DNA of 64,000 nucleotides from Allantophomopsis cytisporea (Eukaryota; Ascomycota; Leotiomycetes; Phacidiales; Phacidiaceae), in contig CP103021.1 of assembly GCA_024752435.1 (NCBI GenBank), forward strand, positions 806,001-870,000, written 5' to 3'. The position numbers and the translations under genes are program-made. Positions within the stretch are counted from its first letter, which is position 1, and every line of letters begins with the position of its first letter. The notes under the pieces are model-generated. The model was not told the origin of the DNA and searched no databases. It saw only the letters and a program-made list of their open reading frames with translations. Positions 11,646 to 22,622 of this stretch are shown piece by piece.

Positions 11646-14066
11646 TTAGTGTTCGCAGAAAGAATAGTCAACACTTTGCCATTTATTCTCTGACTTTTCA
11701 TGAAACCGACTCCTAATATTAATCAACTCCAGCCGATGCTGCCTCGCCTCCTTAGCAGTCATCAAACCCTTAACTGTACTGCCTTTTTGGCGGACCATTT
11801 CCATACTCTCGGGGGGTAGCTTCCAGTTCTGTGTCTGGCTCAGATCATTCTTGAGATATTTCCTATCAAGCCCCTTCTCCAAGAGCAGCTGAAAGACCTC
11901 AGATGGCATATCATTGCGCTTTGCTTGTTCATCAGCACCGAAAACAGCCTCAGCCCACCAGTCTAGCTGCTGCGGCGGCACATTGGCAGTAGAGACGATG
12001 CGCTGATGCGGGTCGACGAGCCAGAGCGCGATGAAACGCCTGTGGCCTGGCTTGGTTGGATCTTCAAGTTTGAAAGAGGAAACGCGGTGTTGACTGCGTT
12101 GTAGCATTGGTTAGCTCGTCACTCTTCGATAAAGCATTTTCTGGGGATTGTTCGGCTTATAGCAAGAAGAACGTTTGATACATACAATACGTTGGGAAAT
12201 GCAAGCAGTCGCCCTTGTCGAGTCTCAGCATTCCCGTAGCATTGGAGGCAGGCATTTGTCACGGCTCCTGATGGACCTAGCGCAGTACCGTACACACGCT
12301 CGAGCCAGTTATAATCATCTTGACCTGCAATTCCTTGCAAATGATCTTGGTAAGATGAGGTTTGCATGCGGAAGGACAGTTGGCTGGGCGTTATGTTCTC
12401 ACTGTCAAGGTAATACAAAGCGGTCGCGCAGATACGCTCGTTCATTTGGCCCTCGATCTGCACAATCATCCCTTAGCAGGTGACTGGGGATTATTCGACA
12501 AAGAAACTCACATGCCAGCCGCCCATAGGAAACTCAGGTTTCTCGGGCGTCAACTCGACTGTAGCCATCTTAACAATAACTTGGAGCCCCGTCGTCTTGA
12601 ATGTCTCCCGAATGCTCTCCCGGCAGATGTAGTCGATTTTTGTCACATCATCGGGTTCGGGAAGTATGGGATCACGAATACGTGTCCATTTTAATTGTTG
12701 GATGTCTTCGGCATCATCCAGCTCGTTTGTCGGGTTCTCTGGATCAATCTGATCTGCTCCGTTGCATCGTTGTTTTCATAACCTTTCGGAGGCAAGGTTG
12801 CGCAAATCACGTTCGGTAAGTTCATAATTGTGCTGCTCTAGCACTTCGACATTGATTGGTTCCCATAGACGATCATCATCGTTTCTGTGGAAGGAGGGAG
12901 AAACGAAATTAACACTCCAAACAAAAATTCTCAATTTGAGGATACTCACCCGCAGCTCTCAGGCTGAGAGAATCGTGATCTTTGCCGCCCGACACCAGTT
13001 TTCTTATAATCTCGGTACCTAGCAAGACATTGGTCCCATGCTGGGATTGCCGTGTCAACAAGCTTCTCTATGGTGCGGTAGATCTCTGGATACTTCTTAG
13101 GGTGGAGGTTGTTGATGTAGCTCGTGAATTTCACAGTCCCATCTTCCTGGAAAGCTAAGTTTGCCGGCAGCCATTGATACGTATTTGACCAGTATTCTGG
13201 CTCAGCCTTCGATCCACCTATCACATATTCCATCTGATCTTGTGCACTGCGATGTCTTCCAGGCATATCTGAATTGATATTGTCGTCTTCCCCGTGGTTA
13301 GGCGTGGTTTCGCCTTTACCAGCCCATGAGTCAACGGCATTGGACACCCCAACAACTTCTTCCTGGAGAAAATTTGATTGGCCTGGTAAACGTATTAGCC
13401 GGAGTTCAGACCTGAAGGTCATTAAATAGATTACCATAGATAAGGGGGTACATGGAAGGGTGAACTAAGTCTTGAACCGTTTTACTACTATTTGGATGCC
13501 AGTCGACGTCAGATGCATGATCGACACGCAGTTGGTCAAATGCCATCCGGAGATCCTTTTGCAGTTCCGAGGTCGCAACAGTGTCAGACTTGACAACCGT
13601 ATTACTCGCCGAATCCAGAGTATGGACAAGACTTGTCTTTCTGAAGTGAGTGGCCTTCTCCCTCAACTCCTTGATGCACTAGTTCTGGTTATTAACAAGA
13701 CTTAACCCACTTGAATGATAGGCCACATACATAGTCAAAGGCAGATTCTGAAATAATGCGCCCACGCGGTTTAGGAATCTTTTTCACTGTTTTGTCCTCG
13801 GTGACCTGTATGTACAGTTGATCTTCAGGCTGCTCAAGTGCCTCCTTTCGCCATGTGGCCACAATGTGCTCGTCGAAGACTTTCTCGTGCCAGTTAACTT
13901 TGTCCGTCAAGCGATCCATCAATATCATCATGAATACTTCACGAACAGGCAAAAGCTCCGATTCAGAGCCCCAGCAGTTGTAGTGAGCACCAATGGGATA
14001 CATTGGTTCTTTTCCCTGGGGATTATGGCGCAAGTCAAGATTGATCCCGGGATATTTCTGCGTCAT
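11646..14066 (-). CDS. DUF4246 (2OG-Fe(II)-like) protein, apparently disrupted in exon 4
   Basis: Six exons: 14066-13731, 13678-13435, 13382-12950, 12884-12512, 12457-12186 and 12093-11646. All phases agree and total 702 codons with the final stop. Family hallmarks are MTQKYPGINLDL at the start, LVHPSMYPLIYG, TSYINNLHPKKYPEIY, TGLQVIVKMATVELTPEKP, GGWH-IEGQMNE, DSENITPSQLSFRMQ, RLLAFPNV and GHRRFIALWLVDP. The HxE pair in WHIEG and the later QHRV histidine fit iron ligands of a 2OG-oxygenase-like fold; substrate is unknown. The reading frame of exon 4 contains a TGA at 12778-12776. Nearby, a second frame reads LPPKGYENNDATEQ, and a 5-bp tandem duplication (ATCTG twice, + strand 12747-12756) sits where that frame should rejoin. 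This suggests a damaged gene or assembly error; a cryptic 57-72-nt intron with a GTGATT donor is an alternative. Confidence 0.82.
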
Positions 14067-16226
14067 GGTTGTAGATCGTGATCGTGGACGGGATATGTGT
14101 AATCTAGTTTGAGGTGAGGTTAAACAGAAGAAGGCTTGGTATGTCGCTCGAAACAATGGCCAGCTGAGAACCATCAATAGTATGTAGATATGAGATGGAC
14201 CTTTCAGACTGAGTTTCTTCCCATATATTACTTCTAAGCTGTAGCGGTACAGGACCATAACCGTCCTTTTATATACGCATGTAGTTGGTTAAATGAGGTC
14301 AATTAGCATATACGCTAACAAATGGTCGTAGGCAGCAGTTCATACAGTGTATTAGGCAACATCGGACCCGACAATCAATCTGTAGTTGCTTAATGCTATC
14401 TTGAAGATCTCACGTAGTATGTACAGTGTGTATGCGATGCGCTTTACGTTTCATGTCAAGGTGCCGACCTACTCCTTCGTACATATGTTCCATACATTGC
14501 AGCAGCTAGCTTGACGATACTGCCGGCAGTTCTAGATCTAAGAGCTGAAAAGGGAAGCAAGCAGTCGGAACGATAGGTAAATCGACCTGCTAGTAGGTCC
14601 ATTTAAGCATAATTAAGATAGTGAGGTGTTGATAGTTGTAATTAGCTTTATAGATGCTTATATAGCCAGTATTTATCTATAAATAATCATTACCTCAACT
14701 GCAGTATATTTAAAATGAAAGTTGACTATAAACGGAAAATAATTATAGTTTCGAATCTAAGTAATACTAATAAACACTCATACCGATTTATTTACAATAC
14801 AGTTGAATTTGTGAACGATTATTTACTAGATATAGGAAAATCAGTGCAACTAACCGCTATAGAACCCGCTAAGAAAAAACGCAATATAAATTATGGAATT
14901 CTTCAAAGGAAATAATAACTACCTAATTTAAATCTGAAATAATATACAACAGATAGATAGCAAGTTCCCCTAAATATATCTTAAGCAAAGATAGACACCT
15001 CTAATAAGATAGTGGAATGTCTAACAACGCGTCTCTAAGGTAACTTTATAGGAATAAGTTCAAGCTTCTTTAGCGTTGGGCTCTTATAGTAATACTTAGA
15101 GAGGATGCAAGAGCTTAGTATTTATATAGGTTGGGTAAGAATAGAAGCTTAGTTGTAAAGTTGAATGTATTTAGAGTATACTAATATATAAGGCTGAATA
15201 ATTGGAGGAATTGAATAAGGCCTTGATACTAAGGGAATGCTCGCAGTCTATATATATAGATTGTGTAACGCTTATGTATCCCCTTAGAATCAATAGGAAC
15301 AAATCCAAAAGCGAAATCTCTTGGCAGTATTCAACTAGTAATCAACGGAAAGCGTATGTAGAGAGTACAAATATCAGTAATTCGCTCGTATAGTAATCTA
15401 TGTAATATAGTCATGTGCATACGCTAAGCCTCTCACAATTGTGATTTTTGTTCCTATTGATTCCAAGGGGATAGCGTGGGTCTCGTTGATATTCGTCCAT
15501 ACTACCTTATTTATTTTGCGCATAGATTGACATACAAGGCATAAGCTGAAAAGCATTTAACTGAAAAGAAAATCAATAAAGTAGCTCTAATAGATAGATA
15601 ATATTCGCTGGAATTTCTGCATATGCTGTGGAATTTCTGTATCCTTTTAGAATACTTCAAAAGGTTTGCTAATATCTAGACAATATATTATTTCAATACC
15701 TAGAATAGTATCTGAAAAGAATCACGTTTAGCGGAGCACTGTAGCTCGCGAATAATCTACAGATAAAAGTGTGTTAAGAGTTATAATTTTGGCCATAACA
15801 TATGATATTTGAAATGCATAGCAAGTAACAAAACAAATAAAAATAAAAACAAGTAACTAATGACTTCTATTTTGATTGTCTTTTGCATCCAGGATATGTT
15901 TATGACAGGACTCTGAAAAGCAAACACTTTCCACCCTAGGCAATCGTCATTTCTCCGGTAGCAAGATACCAATATACCAATATATATCTTCATACACGAA
16001 GATCCAATATCTCGTTGTCGTTATCACACCCAATTCAGCATTTGATCTACAATAAGAGATCATATATCGTCGCAGAAAATTAGAGTCAATATAGATGTAA
16101 AGTTGCGAACGGTCAATTAAAACTCATATAGTAGTATACAGAGAACTCATCTCCCAGGCCTGTTATCCGTGCGCCAATTCATATCCTCATCAATGCCTCA
16201 AAACATTTCTTTTCCCATGCTATGAT
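14067..16226. other. AT-rich intergenic region, 2.2 kb
   Basis: From about 14580 to 15800 the sequence is very AT-rich with frequent TA steps and no coding frame of note, unlike the flanking genes. It contains one small inverted-repeat element, listed separately. It resembles decayed repeat DNA, possibly altered by RIP, but no parent sequence is recognisable. Confidence 0.5.
15279..15471. mobile_element. 193-bp MITE with 25-bp inverted repeats and TA duplication
   Basis: The left end (15279-15303) and the right end (15447-15471) are inverted copies matching at 24 of 25 positions, starting TCCCCTTRGAATC. Both ends are flanked by TA (15277-15278 and 15472-15473), as expected for target duplication by Tc1/mariner-type transposases. 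The interior is AT-rich and noncoding. Size and structure fit a miniature inverted-repeat element that depends on a transposase made elsewhere. Confidence 0.7.
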
Positions 16227-16775
16227 TTACTTGCCACCGAACCAGCTGGAGAGGCCACTCTTGGCCTCAGCAGCCTTCTTCTCAACGGTAGCATCGAACT
16301 GGTCGATCTTCTTCAAGGCCTCGTGCTTTGCAGCCTCGCCCCTGGCTTCAAGATCCTTCTTATAGTATTCCGCCTTGCCCTCAGCTTTTGCCAGGTTTGC
16401 CTTTGCTTGCTCGGCCTATAATTATGATTAGCTTCAGTGGACATGATTGAAATGAGAAAGGAAAGAAATCAGAACACTTACAGCAGAGTCAACCTTGTTT
16501 CCAGCTTCAGTCGCCCATGCCTCACCCTGCTTCTTGGCTTGAGTGCCTCTTCCGGGGAGTTCGCCCTGGATCTTGGAAGATAGTTGTGCGGCATCGGCTA
16601 GAGATTATATGAGCACATGCAAACCCGCATACACATGATCGAGATGGAAATACAAACCTTCGAATTGCTTCTCAGCAGCCTTTGGAGAACCACCAGCACC
16701 GTAGAGGTAATAGCCGATTCCACCTGCGGCAGTCAAACCGAGTGCGAGAGGAACACGAGACTTTGGTTGAGCCAT
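16227..16775 (-). CDS. Calcofluor white hypersensitive-type protein
   Basis: Three exons, 16775-16658, 16597-16482 and 16415-16227, give 140 residues. Introns (60 and 66 nt) have GTTTGT/CTAG and GTAAGT/ATAG borders and join in phase 1 and 0. The protein starts MAQPKSRVPLALGLTAAGG with a short hydrophobic N-terminal segment (about 8-26, ending IGYYLYGAGG). A long Ala/Glu/Lys-rich helical region follows (AEQAKANLAKAEGKAEYY and similar), and the end is SSWFGGK. This matches the small fungal proteins annotated as calcofluor white hypersensitive protein. The exact biochemical role is not known to me; the N-terminal segment suggests membrane or mitochondrial association. It is divergent from the dysferlin-domain gene 745 bp away. 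Confidence 0.85.
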
Positions 16776-17519
16776 TGCGAATTGTTGTGGGTGTGAATTG
16801 AGTGTGAGTGAGGATGAGATGTGAATATAGATTCGAGATGGAATTGGAGTTGAATTTGTATGTTATTCGAGAATAAAGATTGGTTCAAGTCAGAGGGGCG
16901 AAGAAGATATATAAGGTGACGGATGGTTCGATGGTGGTTGGTGTTTACTACTGTTACCTGACCTTACCTTACCTATGATGCGAGGCTGGTTTGGTATGAC
17001 AATCATAGGACTACGTCATGGCAGCGCGCCATGTAATGTACTGTCACGACACTCACTTTTCGCGGGGTAGAGAGAGTATTATGCCTGCCTTGGAAGCTTT
17101 GACATCACAGCAGCAGCCACAGAAACGGCCAGTGCTTTCGCCAGTGCCTTGCCCACCACCTACCAACCAAGTACATGGCTGTATTGAGATGCGAACAACC
17201 CATAGTGGACACTAATCACCCTTAGAAAATGCATCATTTGCGTATATGACTTTGAGTCGCAATTTCTCTCCCTCTTGCCCACTCTCCATGTGTACGGTGT
17301 ATTATACAGTCGTTCATTATATTAATTCTCAACAAGCTGTGGATATTCTATTCTAGTTCATTTTACCTGGCAGACATTAATTATCATCATTCAAGCATCA
17401 CTGCTGTTACAATACAGAAACGAAGCTCCCTACCCCCTGTTTGCTGATCTCGGAGCGACGATATTCTTAGGCAATTATGATGCTCATCAGCGCATTCCCT
17501 GTCACAGAATAATTAGGAA
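16776..17519. promoter_or_regulatory. Shared 0.74-kb upstream region of two divergent genes
   Basis: The only space between the starts of the calcofluor-type gene (-) and the dysferlin-domain gene (+), so it must hold both promoters. A CCTTACCTTACC-like repeat lies near 16960-16972. No defined binding site can be assigned. Confidence 0.45.
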
Positions 17520-19001
17520 ATGTCGCTTTTCAATACGGTGCATTCATCTCGTCGACCCTCCGCGCTGAAGGACTCCGATTACGACCATGAGATCCACTTA
17601 GTGGACCACACACTATTACGAGCCTCAACTCCTTCACCAGGGCGATCTAGGAGCTTATCACAAACTCCTAGCTCACTTCCCCAAAGTTCTGACGTATCAA
17701 CATCGAGCCGAAGACACAGTGATCTCATACTGCAAAAAAAAGCATCCATTCAGAAAGAGATTCTTCGAAGAAGATACTCGAAATATCAGGATCGACGACT
17801 GAGCAATAATAGTAGTACTGGCGAAGGAGAAAGTGAGGATGAAGGCGTGGTTCAGGTCACAGTTCCGACCCCGATCGATGAGAATGACGAGCATCGTGGT
17901 CGACAGCGACCCAAGTCTGCGCAGAAGGAACATGAGTCAGCAATAGACGTTCTCTTCGAAAATGAGCGAGGCGGCTTTTTGTGCGGAATACCATTGTTCT
18001 CATCGCGAGCTCTGGGTAACCTCGATCCATCTCCGTGGACCAACATTGCGTTAAAAACGAGTGCGACCAACCCTACAAATGCTCAGGTCCCAGATCCAAG
18101 TTGGGAATGGGTATGGAAAGAATGGGTTATCAACCATAGCGATGAGGTGGATGAAAACGGTTGGGAGTATTCGTTCGCCTTCTCAAAGAAGTTTTCATGG
18201 CATGGGCCTGCATGGTGGAACTCGTTTGTAAGGCGAAGAGCCTGGATTAGGAAGAGGGCGAAAAAAGCACCTAACCCCCAAGTGCAGGAAGCTCATATGC
18301 TCACGTCGGATTATTTCACTATCCATCCCAAGGCAAACTCGAGTCGAAGCTCCAGTAGAGTCGATAGTGTCCGAGACAGCAGGTACAGTGTTAACAATCT
18401 GGCGAAGCAAGAGATGGAGAAGGAGGAGAGGGAAGAGATATGTGATATTACGCATTTGTTAGTAGCGCTCAAAACGGCCAGGATAGATCGTGAGAAGACG
18501 GAGGCTGTAGAAAGCTTTGTGAAGCATGGAGGCGAAGACTTGTTCTACTTGCGTGAACATATGCACAATATCATGGGCCAGTTCATTTTCCAAGCCTCAC
18601 GAAAACTCTTCTTGTCACACTTATCCCGTATGTATGAAGAGGCTGCGTTGAAGCGAAAAGTACATCAAGAAACAGGAGAAGAGGAGACCCAACAAGAGTC
18701 GAAGAGGTTCGAAAATTTGGACGCAGCGGTCAAATGTGCAGACGAAGAAGTTAGACGACTCGAGTACTGGAGTGACCAGCGAAAATTGGTCCGTGATGGT
18801 GGCACAATAACAGCTATCGACGAAAAGAAGGGATGGGGCGAAGGATGGGATGGATTGGACAACAGTGCTCCCACAGATGAAGTCGTGCAAGATGTGCAAG
18901 AGAGACCAACTTTGAAAAAGTTTGTCACTGCTCACGAGGACGTTGATAGTAGCGGAGATGATGCTAAGATGAACAAGGGAAAGGAGAAAGAGGAAATGTA
19001 A
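17520..19001 (+). CDS. Dysferlin-domain protein (Spo73/Mug65-like)
   Basis: Single exon, 493 residues, start in context aggaaATGtcg. Residues 1-140 are Ser/Arg-rich and disordered with many possible phosphosites. Residues about 143-246 carry the dysferlin pattern: VLFENERGGFLCGIPLFSS, then PSWEWVWKEWVI, GWEYSFAFSKKFSWHGP and WWNSFVRRRAWIRKR. Paired W and R residues of this kind stack in dysferlin domains. The C-terminal half (about 300-440) is helical and charged, and the tail is acidic/basic low complexity. Family members in yeasts act in spore membrane formation (Spo73) or at membranes with peroxins; a membrane-remodelling role is inferred only. No transmembrane segment is seen. Confidence 0.75.
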   Translation: MSLFNTVHSSRRPSALKDSDYDHEIHLVDHTLLRASTPSPGRSRSLSQTPSSLPQSSDVSTSSRRHSDLILQKKASIQKEILRRRYSKYQDRRLSNNSSTGEGESEDEGVVQVTVPTPIDENDEHRGRQRPKSAQKEHESAIDVLFENERGGFLCGIPLFSSRALGNLDPSPWTNIALKTSATNPTNAQVPDPSWEWVWKEWVINHSDEVDENGWEYSFAFSKKFSWHGPAWWNSFVRRRAWIRKRAKKAPNPQVQEAHMLTSDYFTIHPKANSSRSSSRVDSVRDSRYSVNNLAKQEMEKEEREEICDITHLLVALKTARIDREKTEAVESFVKHGGEDLFYLREHMHNIMGQFIFQASRKLFLSHLSRMYEEAALKRKVHQETGEEETQQESKRFENLDAAVKCADEEVRRLEYWSDQRKLVRDGGTITAIDEKKGWGEGWDGLDNSAPTDEVVQDVQERPTLKKFVTAHEDVDSSGDDAKMNKGKEKEEM

Positions 19002-19311
19002 GGTGGGGTTTTGTGCTGGAGTTATTGGGTAGCATTCTGGCGTCAAGCGTTCATTTGGCATTGGAGGCGTTTGCTGTTTTATGACAATTTACTCGTACCA
19101 AAAACAATACCATCATGTTCTACGATATTTTGTGTTTACGTCTTCTAGCTTTATCTTCCGTCTTCGGAGTAGTTGATGTTCTAGGTAAGTATAGCACGTG
19201 ATAAAATTGCTAGAGGTGCTTGGACCGGTCACCAGAACATTTGAATGCTGCCGGGGAGAGCTAAACAGACAAACACAACACCATCATTTCAACATGAATA
19301 TCTCATGACAA

Positions 19312-21618
19312 ATGTCCCACGGGAGTTGCATAATATTACGAGGCAAGGCCACAATATTAAATGGCGCCAAGTTCACCTCCACGCCGAAAGAACCTCTATA
19401 TTTCCTTTATCCAAGATGCTTTGCGACAAGAGCTACTGTTACTCCCTCCGCGGACGGCCAATATAGTCCTACAGGAAACAACCAAGACCAGCCACTGAAA
19501 GAGACACCAACAAAGCAATTTGCTGGTCAATCACAAGGATTGACGTCTGGAAACACTGCACGAGCGGAGGATGGCATTGTGGAATCATCAATCAGGCCCA
19601 GAAAATACTCGCAATACCTCCAATCGACCAAATTGATTCGAAAAGCACCATCGCCGCCGATTTGCATGCGCACAGATTCTTCGGAATTACACAACAAAGC
19701 TGAAGACAGAGCGATAAACAAGGCTATCAAACTTACAACTGTAAAGGCATATCAGCAAGAAAAGCTTGGAGAGTCCGGCCTGATACCGGATTGGCGCAAG
19801 GTTTTTCAGGACTTGATACAGGCCACGCCCAAGCAGACCACCATTTGGCACGAGAATGCACTGAGGGTCCTTGTCCCAGATATTGCGGTCGGCACCCTTC
19901 TCTACAGCGCCAACAACAATATTTGGAACATAAAGAGAAGATGGGTTTGCGAGATTGAACTCCTCGAGGCGAACAACAGAATCAATGGACACCGAGTGCT
20001 GCTGCTATCTGGACCAGCGACGGGAATACGAGATGCGACCCTGGAAATTCTGCGCATCGCTGGTGGAGCAGTAGCCAGTATACAAAACCTTCCAGCTACT
20101 GGTTACGGATTCGACACATCTTCCGCCCATAACGGTGAAGACGATGCCAATCTCCAGACAAGAATTAGGAAGGTTCGCGCAGAGAAGCTTGAGAGGATGA
20201 GACAGCCCAAGAACGTATATGAGGTAAAAAAGCCTCATAGGTGGACGAAAGAGAACTTTGAAGAGTACATCAAGCACATTACAAGCATACGAATTTACAG
20301 TAACCAGGCAACTCAGCTACTCGGTGAAAATACCACCCATCAAGAAACTGTGCAAAAGATTTTGCTTTCCACGTTTTTGGACGACTCCTTAAACGAGTTC
20401 ATCACAACGGCTGCACTGAATATTGCACTGGGATGGTTAGCAGGTCGTACTGAGATCAGAGATATACGTACTCTATTTGTTCACGCAGATATGCGAACTA
20501 TACTGGTCGATACTGAATCCTTCAATATTATGCTTCGAGCTGCAGCCAAGAATGTGGATCTTCGTACTTTTGGGTTCCTCTTACGAATGATGACTGAACG
20601 ACACATCCGTCCCAATGCGGGCACCTGGTTAGCATTCTACAGATGCATCGAAGATGCAACAATCAAGCGATATATCCTCGAAGGGATGAGGAAGAAGGGA
20701 TTGTTGCTCGATCTCACGACCATTAGAGAAGTTTGCAATGAACTGGCGCCTCATGAGGTTAGATGGTCAATAAAGAAAAGGCTCTCACAACAGCAGTTCC
20801 TTTGTCATATGGATGAGAGATATGGCTCTCACTGGATGTCTGTTGAGTGTTCCAACTCAATTCTACGTGAACTTGGAAACCGGCATATATCTCTATCAGA
20901 GATCTGGGAATTCTTCAATGCGATGAAAACTCGCAATGTCAGGCCCGACAATGTGACTATCAACACGATACTCAGCGCCTGTCGAGATAGACAGTCCATC
21001 CGCGATGCCATTCTTCTGCTTAGTGAAGTTTTTGCTCTCAATTCTTGGACGCCGGATCTGCTTACGTATTCATTGCTTTTCTCTCTTGCCCGTTCTCTAC
21101 AGACTCTCACTAACGTGGAAAGCGTCATCTGGAGATATGCATGTCTAGAAAATTTGACGTCGTTTTACATGAGGGAAAAGGCTCTAAAAAACATGGAACA
21201 TATTGTCGAGACCAAAGCTATTGCGAGTGCAGAGGACCTCGTGGGGTTCATTGGCTTGCCCCGATCCAACAAAGCTATTGGAAGGTTATCTCGGGCACGT
21301 TCGGTCACAACGACTACTGAAGATCTGGGAAATGGCGATGGAACCCAAGCAATTACTCCACTCTCAAATAATCGCCAAAAGGAAATAGTGGATGAGACAT
21401 TTCAAATGCAGCTTCAAGCCTCAAAGAAATGGAAGGCGCGCAAACCATTGCATGTTGCACTTTTGAGTGCTCTTAGAGTGGATACAGAAAGACAGGCAAT
21501 AGGCTCTCGGCCACGCTCAGTTTTCGTGCAGAGCTCTGAGATGGTGCCAGTCTGGATAATACATAAACATGGCCTCTTCCCCGAAAAAGGTGTGTGGGGC
21601 AAAGCGCAGTCTGAGTAG
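19312..21618 (+). CDS. Pentatricopeptide-repeat-like mitochondrial protein
   Basis: Single exon, 768 residues. The N-terminus (SCIILRGKATILNGAKF, then RCFATRATVTPS) is basic, lacks acidic residues for about 25 positions and fits a mitochondrial targeting sequence. From about residue 360 on there are PPR-style helical pairs, for example TESFNIMLRAAAKNVDLRT, MTERHIRPNAGTWLAFYRC and FNAMKTRNVRPDNVTINTIL. Such proteins bind organellar RNA for translation, processing or stability; the target is unknown. Two upstream ATGs exist. One at 19294 makes a four-codon frame ending just before the start. Another at 19245 opens a 73-codon frame overlapping the start out of phase. Either translation of this gene is damped by upstream frames or transcription begins after them. 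Confidence 0.8.
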   Translation: MSHGSCIILRGKATILNGAKFTSTPKEPLYFLYPRCFATRATVTPSADGQYSPTGNNQDQPLKETPTKQFAGQSQGLTSGNTARAEDGIVESSIRPRKYSQYLQSTKLIRKAPSPPICMRTDSSELHNKAEDRAINKAIKLTTVKAYQQEKLGESGLIPDWRKVFQDLIQATPKQTTIWHENALRVLVPDIAVGTLLYSANNNIWNIKRRWVCEIELLEANNRINGHRVLLLSGPATGIRDATLEILRIAGGAVASIQNLPATGYGFDTSSAHNGEDDANLQTRIRKVRAEKLERMRQPKNVYEVKKPHRWTKENFEEYIKHITSIRIYSNQATQLLGENTTHQETVQKILLSTFLDDSLNEFITTAALNIALGWLAGRTEIRDIRTLFVHADMRTILVDTESFNIMLRAAAKNVDLRTFGFLLRMMTERHIRPNAGTWLAFYRCIEDATIKRYILEGMRKKGLLLDLTTIREVCNELAPHEVRWSIKKRLSQQQFLCHMDERYGSHWMSVECSNSILRELGNRHISLSEIWEFFNAMKTRNVRPDNVTINTILSACRDRQSIRDAILLLSEVFALNSWTPDLLTYSLLFSLARSLQTLTNVESVIWRYACLENLTSFYMREKALKNMEHIVETKAIASAEDLVGFIGLPRSNKAIGRLSRARSVTTTTEDLGNGDGTQAITPLSNNRQKEIVDETFQMQLQASKKWKARKPLHVALLSALRVDTERQAIGSRPRSVFVQSSEMVPVWIIHKHGLFPEKGVWGKAQSE

Positions 21619-22622
21619 ACTCAAGTTGGGAGATCACTCCTATGGTTTGTATATCTTGTTGTACATACATGTATTCATATAAATAGAACGTGTCATTAAT
21701 GAGAAACTGGAGAAGAAGATTTTCGTAAAGGGTTTCAAGCTCTTGAGTGCTTATTTGCACTTAAGCTTTCTGTCAGAATTACAATCTTCGCGTGATGCCG
21801 TAGTCATAACTCGATTTACCTTTGGCTCTACTCATACGTTTCGATAGCTAGTAGACATCCTTTGTATCCACTAAGCCACACTGATTTACCACAACCCGAT
21901 TATCAACCCGTTTTGTTACATCTTTTTACGTCGTAACTTCTATGTGTAACTTCGGTGCTATCCAAATCTACCTAAAATCTTCTCATATTACAAAAGACAT
22001 GCGCTCCAATCTAGCACTCTTATCTTGACGCTCCTCAACAACAGCTTCGTTATCCAGTCAGCTAATCCATGTAACTTTGCATACCCAACTCCTGCACCTG
22101 CCATCCCCTAGTCAAGAGTCCCCTCAATCCGATCACGTGAGCGGCTTCACTAGCCCTTCTCGCACTTAGTGGAGCAGTGCACCGATAAAACCAGCAGATA
22201 AACTCCCAACTTCTCGATCCCTTATCTATGTGTGGAGGAAGATTCTCGTGCTGGGGTTCTTAGCCCCTGTTTGTTTCCCGACCCATTGCTGTCCGGTGCG
22301 TAGATAGAATATAGATAATGCACGCGAACATCCTTGGAGTATATCCTAAGTACTCTTCCTTTTTCTCTGCTTACACGTGATCGGGTTCTATAGACTTCTT
22401 TGAAATTGAGAGTTTGTATAAAGTCGTCGGTTTCCTGGATTAGACTGGGAGAGATCGTTCTTATCCATCTGTCTTCAATATTGGTTGGCCTTCTTGACTT
22501 GCGAGATCTAGACCAAACCATTCCTTTCTCTTAGGGTTCATACAACTCGTCATATTTCGTTGCAACAACACCTTGAATCAAGCACTTATATCTCATTTTT
22601 GACATATTTAATCTTTGCAGGA
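21619..22622. other. Intergenic region, 1 kb
   Basis: 3' flank of the PPR gene and promoter of the oxygenase gene. The bases up to 22620 end in atctttgcag, so a 5'-UTR intron may finish just before the ATG at 22623. A 99-codon minus frame at 22222-22521 looks spurious. Confidence 0.5.

Noticed and set aside
12732..12804. Cryptic intron in exon 4 that removes the TGA
   Set aside because: A GTGATT donor with CAG acceptors 57 or 72 nt away is possible, but no branch site is visible and it would delete family-like residues; left open as an alternative.
13406..13437. A 23-nt intron in the DUF4246 gene (GTAATC to TTCAG)
   Set aside because: Too short and out of phase. A 52-nt intron ending at CCAG (13383) has a branch site and restores the frame.
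22222..22521. Arg-rich 99-codon minus frame
   Set aside because: It lies in the promoter of the oxygenase gene with no supporting similarity.
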